Assembly (NCBI RefSeq): GCF_903903185.1
Contig: NZ_CAIUXT010000250.1
Span: 1-51,435 of the forward strand
From: an uncultured Rhodoblastus sp.
GTDB lineage: Bacteria > Pseudomonadota > Alphaproteobacteria > Rhizobiales > Beijerinckiaceae
Direction of reading: 5' to 3'
DNA length: 51,435 nt
Under the pieces are notes generated by a model, which was not told the DNA's origin, ran no database searches, and saw only the letters and a program-made list of their open reading frames with translations. Shown one piece after another: positions 34,086-43,568 of this stretch (position 1 is the stretch's first letter; each line of letters opens with the position of its first letter). A program made the translations under genes and the position numbers.

Positions 34086-34251
34086 GGTGCGCGCGCGCAA
34101 CCTCGACGCGCTGATCGCCGAACTCGACTATCCGGCCGAACTCGTCGCCACGGCGGTCAACGAGCAATTCGTTCGCGCGAAAGAGCGGGCGGCGACGGCG
34201 CTTGACGAGCATGACCGCGTCGAAATCCTGACGCCCCGGCAAGGGGGTTGA
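34054..34251 (+). CDS. thiS: Sulfur carrier protein ThiS
   Basis: 65 residues, ubiquitin-like fold, ending in the essential Gly-Gly (PRQGG) that is adenylated and turned into a thiocarboxylate as sulfur donor for the thiazole. The start overlaps the end of thiO by 32 bases, with GGAGGTGATGG close upstream. Its stop overlaps the thiG start. Confidence 0.92.
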   Translation: MRLNVNGEPLEVRARNLDALIAELDYPAELVATAVNEQFVRAKERAATALDEHDRVEILTPRQGG

Positions 34252-35060
34252 TCTTGGCGGCTGAACTGAACGCCGCGCCCGCCGACGACCGGCTGCATTT
34301 CTACGATGTCGCGCTGCATTCGCGGCTGCTGGTCGGCACGGCGCTTTATCCTTCGCCGGCGATCCTCGCCGAGGCTCTTTCGGCGTCGGGGGCGGAGGTC
34401 GTCACCGTGTCGCTGCGCCGCGAGGCCGGGGGCGGGCGGGCCGGCGAAAGCTTTTGGGGCCTGATCCGCGCGCAAAACCTGCGCGTGTTGCCCAATACCG
34501 CCGGGTGCCGCACGGTCAAGGAGGCGGTCGCCACCGCGCAAATGGCGCGCGAACTTTTCGCCACGCCCTGGATCAAGCTCGAAGTGATTGGCGAGGAGGA
34601 CACCTTGCAGCCCGACGTGTTCGGGCTGGTCGAGGCCGCCAAAATCCTCTGCGCCGAGGGGTTTGAAGTGTTTCCCTACATGACCGAGGATCTGGTCGTC
34701 GCCGAAAAACTGCTCGACGCCGGCTGCCGGGTGCTGATGCCCTGGGGGTCGCCGATCGGTTCGGGGCGGGGGCTCAACAATCTGTTCGGCCTGCGGGCCT
34801 TGCGCGCGCATTTTCCCGGCGTGCCGCTGGTGATCGACGCCGGGCTCGGGGCGCCGTCGCAGGCGGCGCAGGCTTTCGAGCTTGGCTATGACGCGGTGCT
34901 GCTCAATACCGCCATCGCCCGGGCCGGCGACCCCGTCGCCATGGCGCGCGCCTTCAAGGCCGCCTGCGAGGCCGGACGCGGGGCCTTTCTCGCCCAGACC
35001 ATCGAGCCGCGCGACATGGCCGCGCCCTCGACGCCCGTGCTGGGAAAAGCCTTCACATGA
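34248..35060 (+). CDS. thiG: Thiazole synthase ThiG
   Basis: 270 residues. TIM-barrel enzyme that makes the thiazole phosphate from deoxyxylulose phosphate, dehydroglycine and ThiS thiocarboxylate. Visible: [13 protein letters not shown] near the start, the catalytic Lys in [25 protein letters not shown] in the phosphate-binding loop and [19 protein letters not shown]. The TTG start overlaps the thiS stop (TTGA). The stop overlaps the thiE start (ATGA). Confidence 0.93.
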   Translation: MILAAELNAAPADDRLHFYDVALHSRLLVGTALYPSPAILAEALSASGAEVVTVSLRREAGGGRAGESFWGLIRAQNLRVLPNTAGCRTVKEAVATAQMARELFATPWIKLEVIGEEDTLQPDVFGLVEAAKILCAEGFEVFPYMTEDLVVAEKLLDAGCRVLMPWGSPIGSGRGLNNLFGLRALRAHFPGVPLVIDAGLGAPSQAAQAFELGYDAVLLNTAIARAGDPVAMARAFKAACEAGRGAFLAQTIEPRDMAAPSTPVLGKAFT

Positions 35061-35662
35061 AACTCGATCCTTTCTATCTCATCGTCGATTCGCTCGACTG
35101 GCTCACCCGACTGTTGCCCCAGGGCGCGCGGCTCGTGCAATTGCGCATCAAGGAAATGGACGAGGCCGAATTGCGCGCGCAGATCGCCGCCGCCAAAACG
35201 CTCTGCGCCGCCGCCGGCGCGCAACTGGTGGTCAATGATTATTGGCGCCTCGCCATCGATCTGGGGTGCGATTTCGTCCATCTCGGCCAGCAGGATTTTT
35301 TGGCCGCCGATCTGCCGGCGATTCGCCGCGCGGGGATCAAACTCGGCCTTTCCACCCATGACGAGGCCGAACTCGAGACCGCTTTGGCGCAAAAACCCGA
35401 TTATGTCGCGCTCGGGCCAATCTTTCCGACGATATTGAAGAAAATGCCCTGGGCGCCGCAGGGGCTGGAGCGGATCGGGGAGTGGAAGCGCAAGATCGGC
35501 GACCTGCCTCTGGTGGCGATTGGCGGCCTGACGCCCGAGCGTGGCATTGAAGTTTTGCGCGCCGGGGCCGACAGCGCGGCGGTGGTCACCGACATCACGC
35601 TCAACGCCGACCCAGAGGGCCGGGCGCGACAATGGGTCGCGATATCCCGGCCCTTTGTCTGA
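35057..35662 (+). CDS. thiE: Thiamine phosphate synthase ThiE
   Basis: 201 residues. Joins the thiazole and pyrimidine halves of thiamine. Typical signs: [16 protein letters not shown] near the start, [41 protein letters not shown], and [23 protein letters not shown] at the end. It is on the short side for the family. Last gene of the thiamine cluster. Confidence 0.9.
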   Translation: MKLDPFYLIVDSLDWLTRLLPQGARLVQLRIKEMDEAELRAQIAAAKTLCAAAGAQLVVNDYWRLAIDLGCDFVHLGQQDFLAADLPAIRRAGIKLGLSTHDEAELETALAQKPDYVALGPIFPTILKKMPWAPQGLERIGEWKRKIGDLPLVAIGGLTPERGIEVLRAGADSAAVVTDITLNADPEGRARQWVAISRPFV

Positions 35663-35709
35663 AAGCGGCAAATCCTGTAAGAATCGGTTTTCCTTGGGGC
35701 GCGACGAAG

Positions 35710-36480
35710 ATGGGTGTCAATTCGGTTTTGATAAGGCGTAGCGCGAGCGACTCGCGTTACGAGGAACTGGTCGCACATGCGGTAAAGTCGCTGCTTGCGG
35801 CGCGGGTTTTCTCGAAACCCTATCCGCATATATCTTTCGACAAATTCTGGCCCGAGGATTTTTATCGCGAATTGCTCGCCAAAAAGCCCGAGCCAACCAA
35901 TTACGTGCAGCTCAACCGCGAAAACACCCGCCGGCAATTCACCATGTTCGACGGCTCCTGCGACGCCGGCGACGACGAGCGGCGGCGCCTTTGGAAACTG
36001 GTTTCCGATGTGCTGGCTTCGGCGGAAATCGAAGCGGCGTTGCGGCAAATCCTCGACGAGGGTTTTCGCCTGCGCGAGAAGGGCAGCCACGAGGGCTGGC
36101 CGGTCAAAATGTATCCGCGCCCGGTGGCCTATCTCGATTTCGACGGCTATGCGATCAAGCCGCATCCCGACACCCGCCGGAAGGTGCTGACCATGCTGGT
36201 CTATATGCCGGAGGACGACAGCCAGGTCGATCTCGGCACGACGCTCTACAAAATCTCGCCGCTCGGCGTCTTCCACTGGAAAACCTATGGCCTGGTCGAG
36301 GAAAAGACCATGCCCTTCCTGCCCAACAGCGGCGCCGCCTTCGTGGTGATCCACCCGAGATATAATCTGCTGCGCTCAAGCTGGCACGGCCGCGCCGCGA
36401 TCAAGACCGACCCGGAAAAGCCGCGCTTCTCCCTGCTCAACGCCTATTACGCCCAGCCGGTGACGGAGGCGGCCTATTGA
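35710..36480 (+). CDS. 2-oxoglutarate/Fe(II) oxygenase-like protein
   Basis: 256 residues from the ATG at 35710; an earlier GTG/ATG at 35632 lies inside the thiE end and is unlikely. The metal-binding pattern is visible: His-x-Asp in IKPHPDTRRKVLTML (about residue 150) and the second His in SSWHGRAAI (about 226), as in prolyl-hydroxylase-type double-stranded beta helices. Substrate unknown. The last 77 bases recur at 43442-43518. Confidence 0.75.
   Translation: MGVNSVLIRRSASDSRYEELVAHAVKSLLAARVFSKPYPHISFDKFWPEDFYRELLAKKPEPTNYVQLNRENTRRQFTMFDGSCDAGDDERRRLWKLVSDVLASAEIEAALRQILDEGFRLREKGSHEGWPVKMYPRPVAYLDFDGYAIKPHPDTRRKVLTMLVYMPEDDSQVDLGTTLYKISPLGVFHWKTYGLVEEKTMPFLPNSGAAFVVIHPRYNLLRSSWHGRAAIKTDPEKPRFSLLNAYYAQPVTEAAY
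36404..36480 (+). repeat. 77-bp direct repeat, left copy (3' end of the oxygenase gene)
   Basis: Matches 43442-43518 at about 71 of 77 bases by eye, in the same orientation. This copy is the intact end of the oxygenase gene. The efflux operon lies between the two copies. Confidence 0.9.
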
Positions 36481-36915
36481 TTTCGTGTGGCCTTTTGCTC
36501 TGCTTTCGACAAAGGAAAAGCGTCATGAGCTGAGAGACGAAACCATCCGGTGGCCGCGAAATGTGGGGAGAAACGCTCGGCAAATAACTTTGATTGCGTT
36601 TGCGGGAGCCACGAGATCGACCGGACTTTTTTGTCCGCAACGCACGAAATTCCGCATCCCTTCAGAACTATTTTCAATCGGATCGGAGAAAACTCTACCG
36701 TGACTGCTTTCGGTCTCGCGGTGACGCGTCCGCCGCTCAGTCCTCTCCCGGCTTTAGCCCCGGCGCGGGTCCTGCGAAGGATACCCCTTGGCGACCTTCC
36801 ACGGGCGCAGCCTTAAAGCGCGCGCGCGTCGACGTATCACCCGCGAAGCCGGTCAATCGAGCGCGTCCGGCGGCGAGGGGCGCGTCGAGCAAGGCTGCCG
36901 AGGCGCGTCTCCAGC
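36481..36915. other. Intergenic region
   Basis: About 435 bases with no supported gene; overlapping open frames are Arg/Pro-rich. It lies just inside the left 77-bp repeat and past the end of the RND gene. Confidence 0.4.
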
Positions 36916-39900
36916 TCAGGCGTCGTTGGACACAACGGGTTCAGGATCCGGCAATTCGGTTTTCACCTGCTTTTTTGAGCTCTTTCGGGATTCCTCGAAC
37001 CGTTGCAGAACGGCGAAGAACGAGGGAACGAACAACACCGCGAGGCAGGTCGAGGCGATCATGCCGCTGAACACGCTGATGCCGAGCGACTTGCGCGCAT
37101 TGGCGCCGGCGCCCGTCGCCAGCACCAGCGGCAGCACGCCAAGGATGAAGGCGAAGGAGGTCATCAGGATCGGACGGAACCGGGTGCGCGCCGCCTCCAC
37201 GGCGGCCTCGGGAATGGACTTGCCGAGCACCAGGCGATGTTCCCGCGCCATTTCGACGATCAGAATGCCGTTCTTCGCCGAGAGCGCGATCAGCAGCATC
37301 AGGCCGATCTGGGTGTAAAGGTTGTTTGCCGCGCCAAGTGCGGTCAGCGCGATCACCGGGCCGAGCAAGGCCAGCGGCACCGCCGCGAGCACGGCGAGAG
37401 GCAGGATCCAGCTCTCGTACTGGCCGGCGAGCACGAGATAGACCAGCAGGATCGACAGGGCGAAGGTGATATAAAGCTGATTGCCGGTGATCTTCTCCTG
37501 ATAGGACATAGCGGTCCATTCATAGGCGACGTCGCTGGGCAGCACGCGCCTGGCGATGGCCTCCATCGCGTCGAGCGACTGGCCCGAACTGAAGCCGCGC
37601 GCCGGCGCGCCGATGATGGTCGAGGATGGGTAGAGGTTATACTGGGTGATCAGCGCCGGCGAGACCGCTGGACCCAGATGGGCGACCGAGCCGAGCGGCA
37701 CCATGTTTCCGTCCTGGCTGCGGACATGGAGATTGAGCAAATCTTCGGGATTCATCCGGAATTTCGAATCCGCCTGGACATAGATCTGCAGTGACAGGCC
37801 GAATTTGTTGAACTGGTTGACATAGGTCGATCCGATATAATCGGTAAGCGTCGCGAAAATGTCGCCGACGCTGACGCGCAGGGTCTGGGCGCGGTCGCGG
37901 TCGACCGTCAGCGTGATATGCGGCGCGTTGTTGCGGAATGTCGTCAGCACGTTCTGCAGCGCCGGGTCCTTGGCGGCCTCCGAGACCATCTGGTCGGTCA
38001 GATTGCCGAGCTTCTGGAAATCGGTGCTTCCGCCGAGCAGTTCGACCTGCATCTGGAAGCCGCCGGCGTTGCCGATGCCCTGGATCGCCGGCGGCGGCAG
38101 CACATAGGCCTTGCCGTCGGGCAGCGAGGCGACGGCCGCCGCCAGGCTCTTGTAGATGGAGAGCAGATCCTGGTCCCTGGCCTTGAGCCGCTCGTCGAAG
38201 GGCTTCAGCATGACCCAGGCGACGCCTGAATTGAACAGATCGGCGCTGTTGTCGAGCACGGAAAGACCGCCGATCGAGATGACCTGATCGACGCCGGGAA
38301 TTTTCAGCGCGGCGGCGGTGGCTTTTTCGAGCGAAGCCGTCGTCCGTCCGGCGGAGGCGCCTTCGGGCAATTGCAGGGCGATCATCAGATAGCCCTGGTC
38401 GTCGATCGGAATGAACGCCGTCGGGATGCGGCTGAGCCCCCAGAAACCAAGCCCCGAGACGATCAGCGCCAGGATCACCATCAAGCCGCTGCGCTGCACC
38501 ATGCGGGCGATGAACGCCGTATAGCCGCGCTCCATCGGGTCGTAGAGATTGTTGAAGGCGCGGAACAAGAAATTGCGCTTTTCGAGTGGAACCGGTTCGC
38601 GCAGCCACAGCGCGCATTGGGTCGGCTTCAGGGTCGCGGCGTTGACCGCGCTGATCAGCGCAGTGACGGCGATTACCAGTGCGAATTGCGCGAACATGTT
38701 GCCGGTGAGGCCCGGCACGAAAGCCGCAGGAATGAACACCGCCATCAGCACCAGGGTGATGCCGATGATCGGGCCGAACAATTCGTCCATCGCCTTGATC
38801 GCGGCGTCGTGGCCCGACAGGCCCTGCTCGATGTATTTGGTCACGCCTTCGACGATGACGATGGCGTCGTCGACGACGATGCCGATGGCCAGCACGATGC
38901 CGAACAGGGTCGAGAGATTGACCGTGAAGCCCAGCGCCGCCATGCCGGCGAAAGCGCCGATGATGGTGACCGGCACGGTCGTCGCCGGCACCAGGGTCGC
39001 GCGGAAATTCTGCAAGAAAACCAGGATCACGATCAGGACCAGAATGCCCGCCTCGTAGAGCGTGCGATAGACTTCGGAGATCGAGTCCGTGACGAAGATC
39101 GTCGTGTCATAAGGCACAGCGTAGCGCATGCCCTCAGGGAAGCGCTTCGCCATCTGCGCCATCAGCGCCTTGACCTCATTGCCAACCTGCAGCGAATTGG
39201 CTTCCGGCGTCTGGTAGATGCCGATGCCGGCGGCCTGCTTGCCATTGACCCTGAAATCCTGGGCATAAGTCTGCGAGCCGAGTTCGATGCGCGCGACATC
39301 GCCGAGATGGATCAGCCGGCCGCCCTGCGCCGTCTGGTTCTTGAGAACGATGCTGGCGAATTCCTCCGGCTGGTCGAGCCGGGACTTCACGTCGATCGTA
39401 TACTGGAACGGCGTATCCGCCGGCGCCGGCGGCATGCCGATCTGTCCGGCGGCGATATTCTGGTTCTGCTCCTTGATGGCGAGGATGACGTCCTTCGGCT
39501 CGAGATTGTAGGCTCGTAGCTTGTCCGGATCCATCCAGATGCGCATCGAGTAAGTGCCGGCGCCGAACACCTTGACGCTGCCGACGCCGGGCAGGCGCGC
39601 CAGGGCGTCGATCAGGTTGATCGTCGCGTAGTTGCTCAGGAACAGCCCGTCATATTTGCCTTCCGGCGATTCCAGCGTCACGATCTGCAGGATGGCGGTG
39701 TTTTTCTTCTGGACGCTGACGCCTTGCGACTGAACCGCCAGGGGCAGCGAAGCCAGCGCCAGCTGCACGCGGTTCTGCACCAGCACCTGAGCGATGTTCG
39801 GATCGGTGCCGATTTCGAAAGTGACGGTCAGGCTGTAGGTGCCGTCCGGCGCGCTGGTCGACTCCATGTACAGCATGCGATCGACGCCATTGACCTGGGT

Positions 39901-40101
39901 CTCGATCGGCAGGGCCACCGTGTTGATGACGGTCTGGGCGCTGGCGCCGGCATAGCTCGCCGTGACCTGCACGGTCGGCGGCACGACATTGGGATATTCT
40001 GAAACGGGTAGACGGTACAAAGATACCGCGCCGATGACGACGAGCACGATCGCCAGCACATTCGCCAGCACGGGATGCTCGATGAAAAATTTCGAGATCA
40101 T
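36916..40101 (-). CDS. RND multidrug efflux transporter (AcrB/HAE1 type)
   Basis: 1061 residues, the normal length. N-terminal helix with FFIEHPVLANVLAIVLVVIGA; proton-relay Asp pair in GIVVDDAIVIVEG (helix 4) and Lys in ALSAKNGILIVEMA (helix 10); porter regions between. It extrudes toxic compounds using the proton gradient and works with the adaptor and outer-membrane genes just upstream. Last gene of the OMF-MFP-RND operon; 24 bases separate it from the adaptor. Confidence 0.93.
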   Translation of the reverse strand: MISKFFIEHPVLANVLAIVLVVIGAVSLYRLPVSEYPNVVPPTVQVTASYAGASAQTVINTVALPIETQVNGVDRMLYMESTSAPDGTYSLTVTFEIGTDPNIAQVLVQNRVQLALASLPLAVQSQGVSVQKKNTAILQIVTLESPEGKYDGLFLSNYATINLIDALARLPGVGSVKVFGAGTYSMRIWMDPDKLRAYNLEPKDVILAIKEQNQNIAAGQIGMPPAPADTPFQYTIDVKSRLDQPEEFASIVLKNQTAQGGRLIHLGDVARIELGSQTYAQDFRVNGKQAAGIGIYQTPEANSLQVGNEVKALMAQMAKRFPEGMRYAVPYDTTIFVTDSISEVYRTLYEAGILVLIVILVFLQNFRATLVPATTVPVTIIGAFAGMAALGFTVNLSTLFGIVLAIGIVVDDAIVIVEGVTKYIEQGLSGHDAAIKAMDELFGPIIGITLVLMAVFIPAAFVPGLTGNMFAQFALVIAVTALISAVNAATLKPTQCALWLREPVPLEKRNFLFRAFNNLYDPMERGYTAFIARMVQRSGLMVILALIVSGLGFWGLSRIPTAFIPIDDQGYLMIALQLPEGASAGRTTASLEKATAAALKIPGVDQVISIGGLSVLDNSADLFNSGVAWVMLKPFDERLKARDQDLLSIYKSLAAAVASLPDGKAYVLPPPAIQGIGNAGGFQMQVELLGGSTDFQKLGNLTDQMVSEAAKDPALQNVLTTFRNNAPHITLTVDRDRAQTLRVSVGDIFATLTDYIGSTYVNQFNKFGLSLQIYVQADSKFRMNPEDLLNLHVRSQDGNMVPLGSVAHLGPAVSPALITQYNLYPSSTIIGAPARGFSSGQSLDAMEAIARRVLPSDVAYEWTAMSYQEKITGNQLYITFALSILLVYLVLAGQYESWILPLAVLAAVPLALLGPVIALTALGAANNLYTQIGLMLLIALSAKNGILIVEMAREHRLVLGKSIPEAAVEAARTRFRPILMTSFAFILGVLPLVLATGAGANARKSLGISVFSGMIASTCLAVLFVPSFFAVLQRFEESRKSSKKQVKTELPDPEPVVSNDA

Positions 40102-40125
40102 CGGCTTTTGTCCTTGCGCCCAGCT

Positions 40126-41313
40126 TTATTCGTCAACCTTGGCCGGCTTCGGCGCGATCTTGACGCCCGGCGACACCCGCCAGAGTTCCCCGACGACGAT
40201 CCGGTCGTTGCGGTCGAGCCCGCTCTCGATGACCTGGAGCGTGCCGACCAGGGCGCCGAGCTGGACGTAGCGTTTCTGGACGATGTCGTCGTCGCCGACC
40301 ACCAGCAGATAGCGCCCGCCCTGATCTTCCTGCAAGGCGCTTTGCGGCGCCAGCAGCGCGCTCTTGGTGACCTTGCCCATCGGCAGCCGCACTTTGACGA
40401 AAACGCCGGGAAGCAGGGTCTGGTTGGGGTTTTTCAACAGGCCGCGCACATAAAGCGTGCCGGTGGAAGGATCGATCGCCGGGGCGACATAGTCGATCAT
40501 GCCGCGATGGGGAAAGCCGGTCTCGTCGGACAGCGCCGCATCGATCGGAATCTTGTGCAATTGCTGGAGGGTCAGGCGGCGCTGGTCGAGATTGGCGCGG
40601 ATCTGCAAGGCCTGCTGCGAGCTGATGTTGGCGACGATATAAATCGGATCGAGTTGGGTGATCTGGGCGAGACTGGCGCTCGGGGCGCTCGCGCCGACCA
40701 GGTTGCCGACGTCGATCAGATGCCGGGCCATCTGGCCGTCGAAGGGCGCCCTGACCTCGGTGTAGGACAGGTTCAGCTTCGCAATCTCGACCTGCGCCTG
40801 CGCCCCCAGAATATTGGCCTCGGCGGATTTTTCCTCATAGACCCAGTGATCGACTTCGACCTGCGACGTCGCGTGCCTGGCGAGCAGCGCCGTGAAGCGC
40901 CCAACCTCCAGATGGGCATGGTCGCGCGCAACCTTCGCCGCTTCGAGCTGGGCCTGCGCCTGCTGCAATTGCGCCTTGTACTGGTCCTGCTGGACGGTGA
41001 ACAGCAGATCGCCCTTCTTGACGATCGCGCCGTCCTCGAAATGGATCTTTTCGAGATAGCCGGGCACGCGGGCGACGAGCATGACCTGGGCGACCGCCTC
41101 GGCGTTGCCGGTGGCCGTCAGGGTCTCGTTGACGGTCTCGACCTTGGGCAGGACGACCGGAATGGATGGCGGCTCGGTGGGCGCCGCGATCGCCTCCCCG
41201 GCCTGCGCCGGATTGAGCGACAAGAAAGCGGCCGGTGCGGCGAACAACGCGAGAGCGGCGAGCGCCGCTTTTTTCGCGGAAAAATTCGGGAATTTTTGGA
41301 TGGCGTTCACCAT
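40126..41313 (-). CDS. Membrane fusion (adaptor) protein of the RND pump
   Basis: 395 residues from the ATG at 41313. Signal peptide, then beta-barrel/lipoyl parts (LVARVPGYLEKIHFEDGAIVKKG at the lipoyl half), a helical hairpin (KAQLQQAQAQLEAAKVARDHA) and the second lipoyl half (SYTEVRAPFDGQMARHLIDVG). Links the RND pump to the outer-membrane channel. The start overlaps the end of the OMF gene by seven bases, giving tight coupling. Confidence 0.92.
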   Translation of the reverse strand: MVNAIQKFPNFSAKKAALAALALFAAPAAFLSLNPAQAGEAIAAPTEPPSIPVVLPKVETVNETLTATGNAEAVAQVMLVARVPGYLEKIHFEDGAIVKKGDLLFTVQQDQYKAQLQQAQAQLEAAKVARDHAHLEVGRFTALLARHATSQVEVDHWVYEEKSAEANILGAQAQVEIAKLNLSYTEVRAPFDGQMARHLIDVGNLVGASAPSASLAQITQLDPIYIVANISSQQALQIRANLDQRRLTLQQLHKIPIDAALSDETGFPHRGMIDYVAPAIDPSTGTLYVRGLLKNPNQTLLPGVFVKVRLPMGKVTKSALLAPQSALQEDQGGRYLLVVGDDDIVQKRYVQLGALVGTLQVIESGLDRNDRIVVGELWRVSPGVKIAPKPAKVDE

Positions 41314-43022
41314 TGCGGCAGCCTCACGGTCGGGCCGATGTCGGACGGGCCGGGAAGCCCGGGCGTCGGGGGTTGCGGTTGACCCGCCGGCGGCAGCACG
41401 TCCCCCCAATTGGTGCGCGCGCGCATTTCCCGAGCGTTGGCGTCGTCCACGAATTCCTTGCCTTCCCGGATCTGCCAGCCGCCGCCCAGGGCGCGGTAGG
41501 TCGTCGTCAGGCTGACCGAGAGATTGCCCTCGGCGACGGCCAGATTGTTCTGCGCCTGATAGAGATTCTGCTCGGCGGTCAGCACGGTGGTGAAGTCGCG
41601 CGAGCCCAGCTGGTATTGCTGGAGCGCCACGATGAGCGCCTGGCTCGCGGCGGCGGCGCTGCGCTTCAGGTAGCCGACCTGTCGCCGCCCTTGCGTGAAG
41701 GCGGCGAGGCCATCCTCGACCTCGCGCTGCGCCTTCAGCACGGTGTTCTTGTAATCGAGCAGCAGGGCCTGCAATTCGGCGTCCTGTACGCGCACATTAT
41801 TGGTGATCTGGCCGTAATTGAGCACCGGCCAGCTGAAGGACGGACCGAAGGCGAAAGTCAGGCTCGGCGAGGTGAATAATTGGCCGATGCGATTGCCATT
41901 GGTCGTGCTGACCAGCGTGCCGAAGGCGCCGCCGAGCGAAAAGGCCGGATAGAGATCGGCTTCGGCGATGCCGACCTGTGCGCTTTGCGCGGCAGCCTTG
42001 AGTTCGGCGGCGCGCACGTCCGGACGGCGGCGCAACAGGTCCGCCGGAATACCGACGGCGACATGCGCCGGCGGCGCGGGAATGCCCCTGCCATGGACGA
42101 GCAGGCCGTCGAGCGACTCCGGCGTCATGCCGAGCAGGACGCGCAGGGCGTTCTCGTCCTTCTGCAACTGCGCCGTCAGTTGCGGCACGGCGGACTGGGT
42201 CTGCGCCAGCACGTTTTCGGCCTGCAGCGGATCGAGTTCCGAAGTGGCGCCGCCCCGGTAGCGGTCGCGCGCGATCTGCAGCGCCATCTTCTGCTTGACG
42301 ACATTGTCGTGCGCAATGGCGATCTGCCGTTGCAGGGTGCGGATGGCGACGTAGTTGGAAGCGACATCGCCGATCAACGTGACGAGCACGTCGTCATAGG
42401 AGGCGATCGACGCCAGATAGGCGGCGTCCGCCGATTCGACGCCATGACGGAACTTGCCCCACAGGTCGAGTTCCCAGGCGACCTGGGCGCCGATATTGAC
42501 CCGCCAGAACTGTGTGGCGAGGTTGTCGTTGGGATTGGAGGTCGCGTCGGTCGTGCTCGGGCGGAAATAGTCTCCCGTGCCCGAAAGCTGTTGCGTCTGC
42601 GGATAGAGTTCGCCAACGGCGTGGCCAAGACTCGCCCGCGCCTTGAGGACCCGCGCTCCCGCCTCCATCAGGCTCAGATTCTGCTCATAGGCGATTTCGA
42701 CGAGACGATCGAGCGTCGGGTCGCGATAGGCCGACCACCAACGCCGATAGTCCTGCTTGCGCGTGTTGACCGAAGGATTGCCGGCCTCGCGCCATTTACC
42801 GGCCACCGGCGCCTCGGGCGTCAGGAAGTTGGGGCCGACCGAACAGGCGGCAAGGAGAAGCACAACGGCGAACGCTTGCAAGGGGGCAAGGCGGCGCAGC
42901 GCCGGGACGGCGACGCCGGTCTTCAGCGCAATCGCTTCGCCATTCCAGTTGTTGCGACTGTGACCATGCAGCTCGCCGCTGGCTTTGCGAAGGCATGGGA
43001 GTGCGCCGCGATTATGATTCAT
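41307..43022 (-). CDS. Outer-membrane efflux channel (OprM/NodT family)
   Basis: 571 residues, long for the family, with about 45 residues ahead of the lipoprotein signal LLLAACSVGPNF, which suggests the real start may be further in (for example near MKTGVAVPAL if a non-ATG start is used). The channel repeats are visible (YPQTQQLSGTGDY, LARLRRRPDVR-type DLLRRRPDVRAAE, FSWPVLNYGQI). A Pro-rich tail follows. First gene of the operon; no TetR-type regulator is adjacent. Confidence 0.9.
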   Translation of the reverse strand: MNHNRGALPCLRKASGELHGHSRNNWNGEAIALKTGVAVPALRRLAPLQAFAVVLLLAACSVGPNFLTPEAPVAGKWREAGNPSVNTRKQDYRRWWSAYRDPTLDRLVEIAYEQNLSLMEAGARVLKARASLGHAVGELYPQTQQLSGTGDYFRPSTTDATSNPNDNLATQFWRVNIGAQVAWELDLWGKFRHGVESADAAYLASIASYDDVLVTLIGDVASNYVAIRTLQRQIAIAHDNVVKQKMALQIARDRYRGGATSELDPLQAENVLAQTQSAVPQLTAQLQKDENALRVLLGMTPESLDGLLVHGRGIPAPPAHVAVGIPADLLRRRPDVRAAELKAAAQSAQVGIAEADLYPAFSLGGAFGTLVSTTNGNRIGQLFTSPSLTFAFGPSFSWPVLNYGQITNNVRVQDAELQALLLDYKNTVLKAQREVEDGLAAFTQGRRQVGYLKRSAAAASQALIVALQQYQLGSRDFTTVLTAEQNLYQAQNNLAVAEGNLSVSLTTTYRALGGGWQIREGKEFVDDANAREMRARTNWGDVLPPAGQPQPPTPGLPGPSDIGPTVRLPQW

Positions 43023-43568
43023 CTGACTTTCGGCGCCGGGCGCTCAGCGAAAATTTAACGAACTTCTGCTGCAATCAATTCGTTGTTAGAACAAGCTATT
43101 TGCCGCTGATCGCGCAATCAAGCGGTCGTTGCTGTTTGGCATTGTTTCCGGGCGGCTGTTGCAATGAGGTGACAGGCGAATGTCGGCTTCGAGCGAACTC
43201 CGCGAGATCCCGGGTGGCGGGGGAAATCGGGGACTTCGACGGAATGCGGTCGTTGGATGACGGGAATGGAATCAAGATCGATGAGATATGCGCTCATTCG
43301 GCGGCTCATCGAATCGTTCTGTTCGAATTTGCGCATTAGATCGCTGTATGGCCGGATGGACGAGGCGTCGCCGAACCGGGACTTTCAAGAGTTCTTGGCG
43401 CCGGGCCTCGGCCCGCCAATTTTGTGGTTTTGATTTCATCAGGACCGACCCGGAAAAGCCGCGCTTCTCCCTGCTCATCGCCTGTTACGCCCAGCCGGTG
43501 ACAGAGGCGGTTTATTGAGATCGTTGTCCAGTGGCCGCGACGAGCGGCCGGGAGCGCGGAAGAACGCC
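43023..43568. other. Intergenic region with a gene-end fragment
   Basis: About 545 bases. It must hold the efflux promoter (reading left) and contains the right 77-bp repeat (43442-43518). No regulator gene was found. Confidence 0.45.
43442..43518 (+). pseudogene. 3' fragment of the oxygenase gene, right copy of the 77-bp repeat
   Basis: Translates as DPEKPRFSLLIACYAQPVTE followed by AVY and a stop, against DPEKPRFSLLNAYYAQPVTE and AAY in the complete gene at 35710-36480. About six of 77 bases differ. Upstream sequence does not match the oxygenase, so this is only its tail. It is in direct orientation and, with the other copy, brackets the efflux operon. Confidence 0.85.

Noticed and set aside
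41880-43058. 392-residue plus-strand open frame
   Set aside because: Shadow of the outer-membrane efflux gene.
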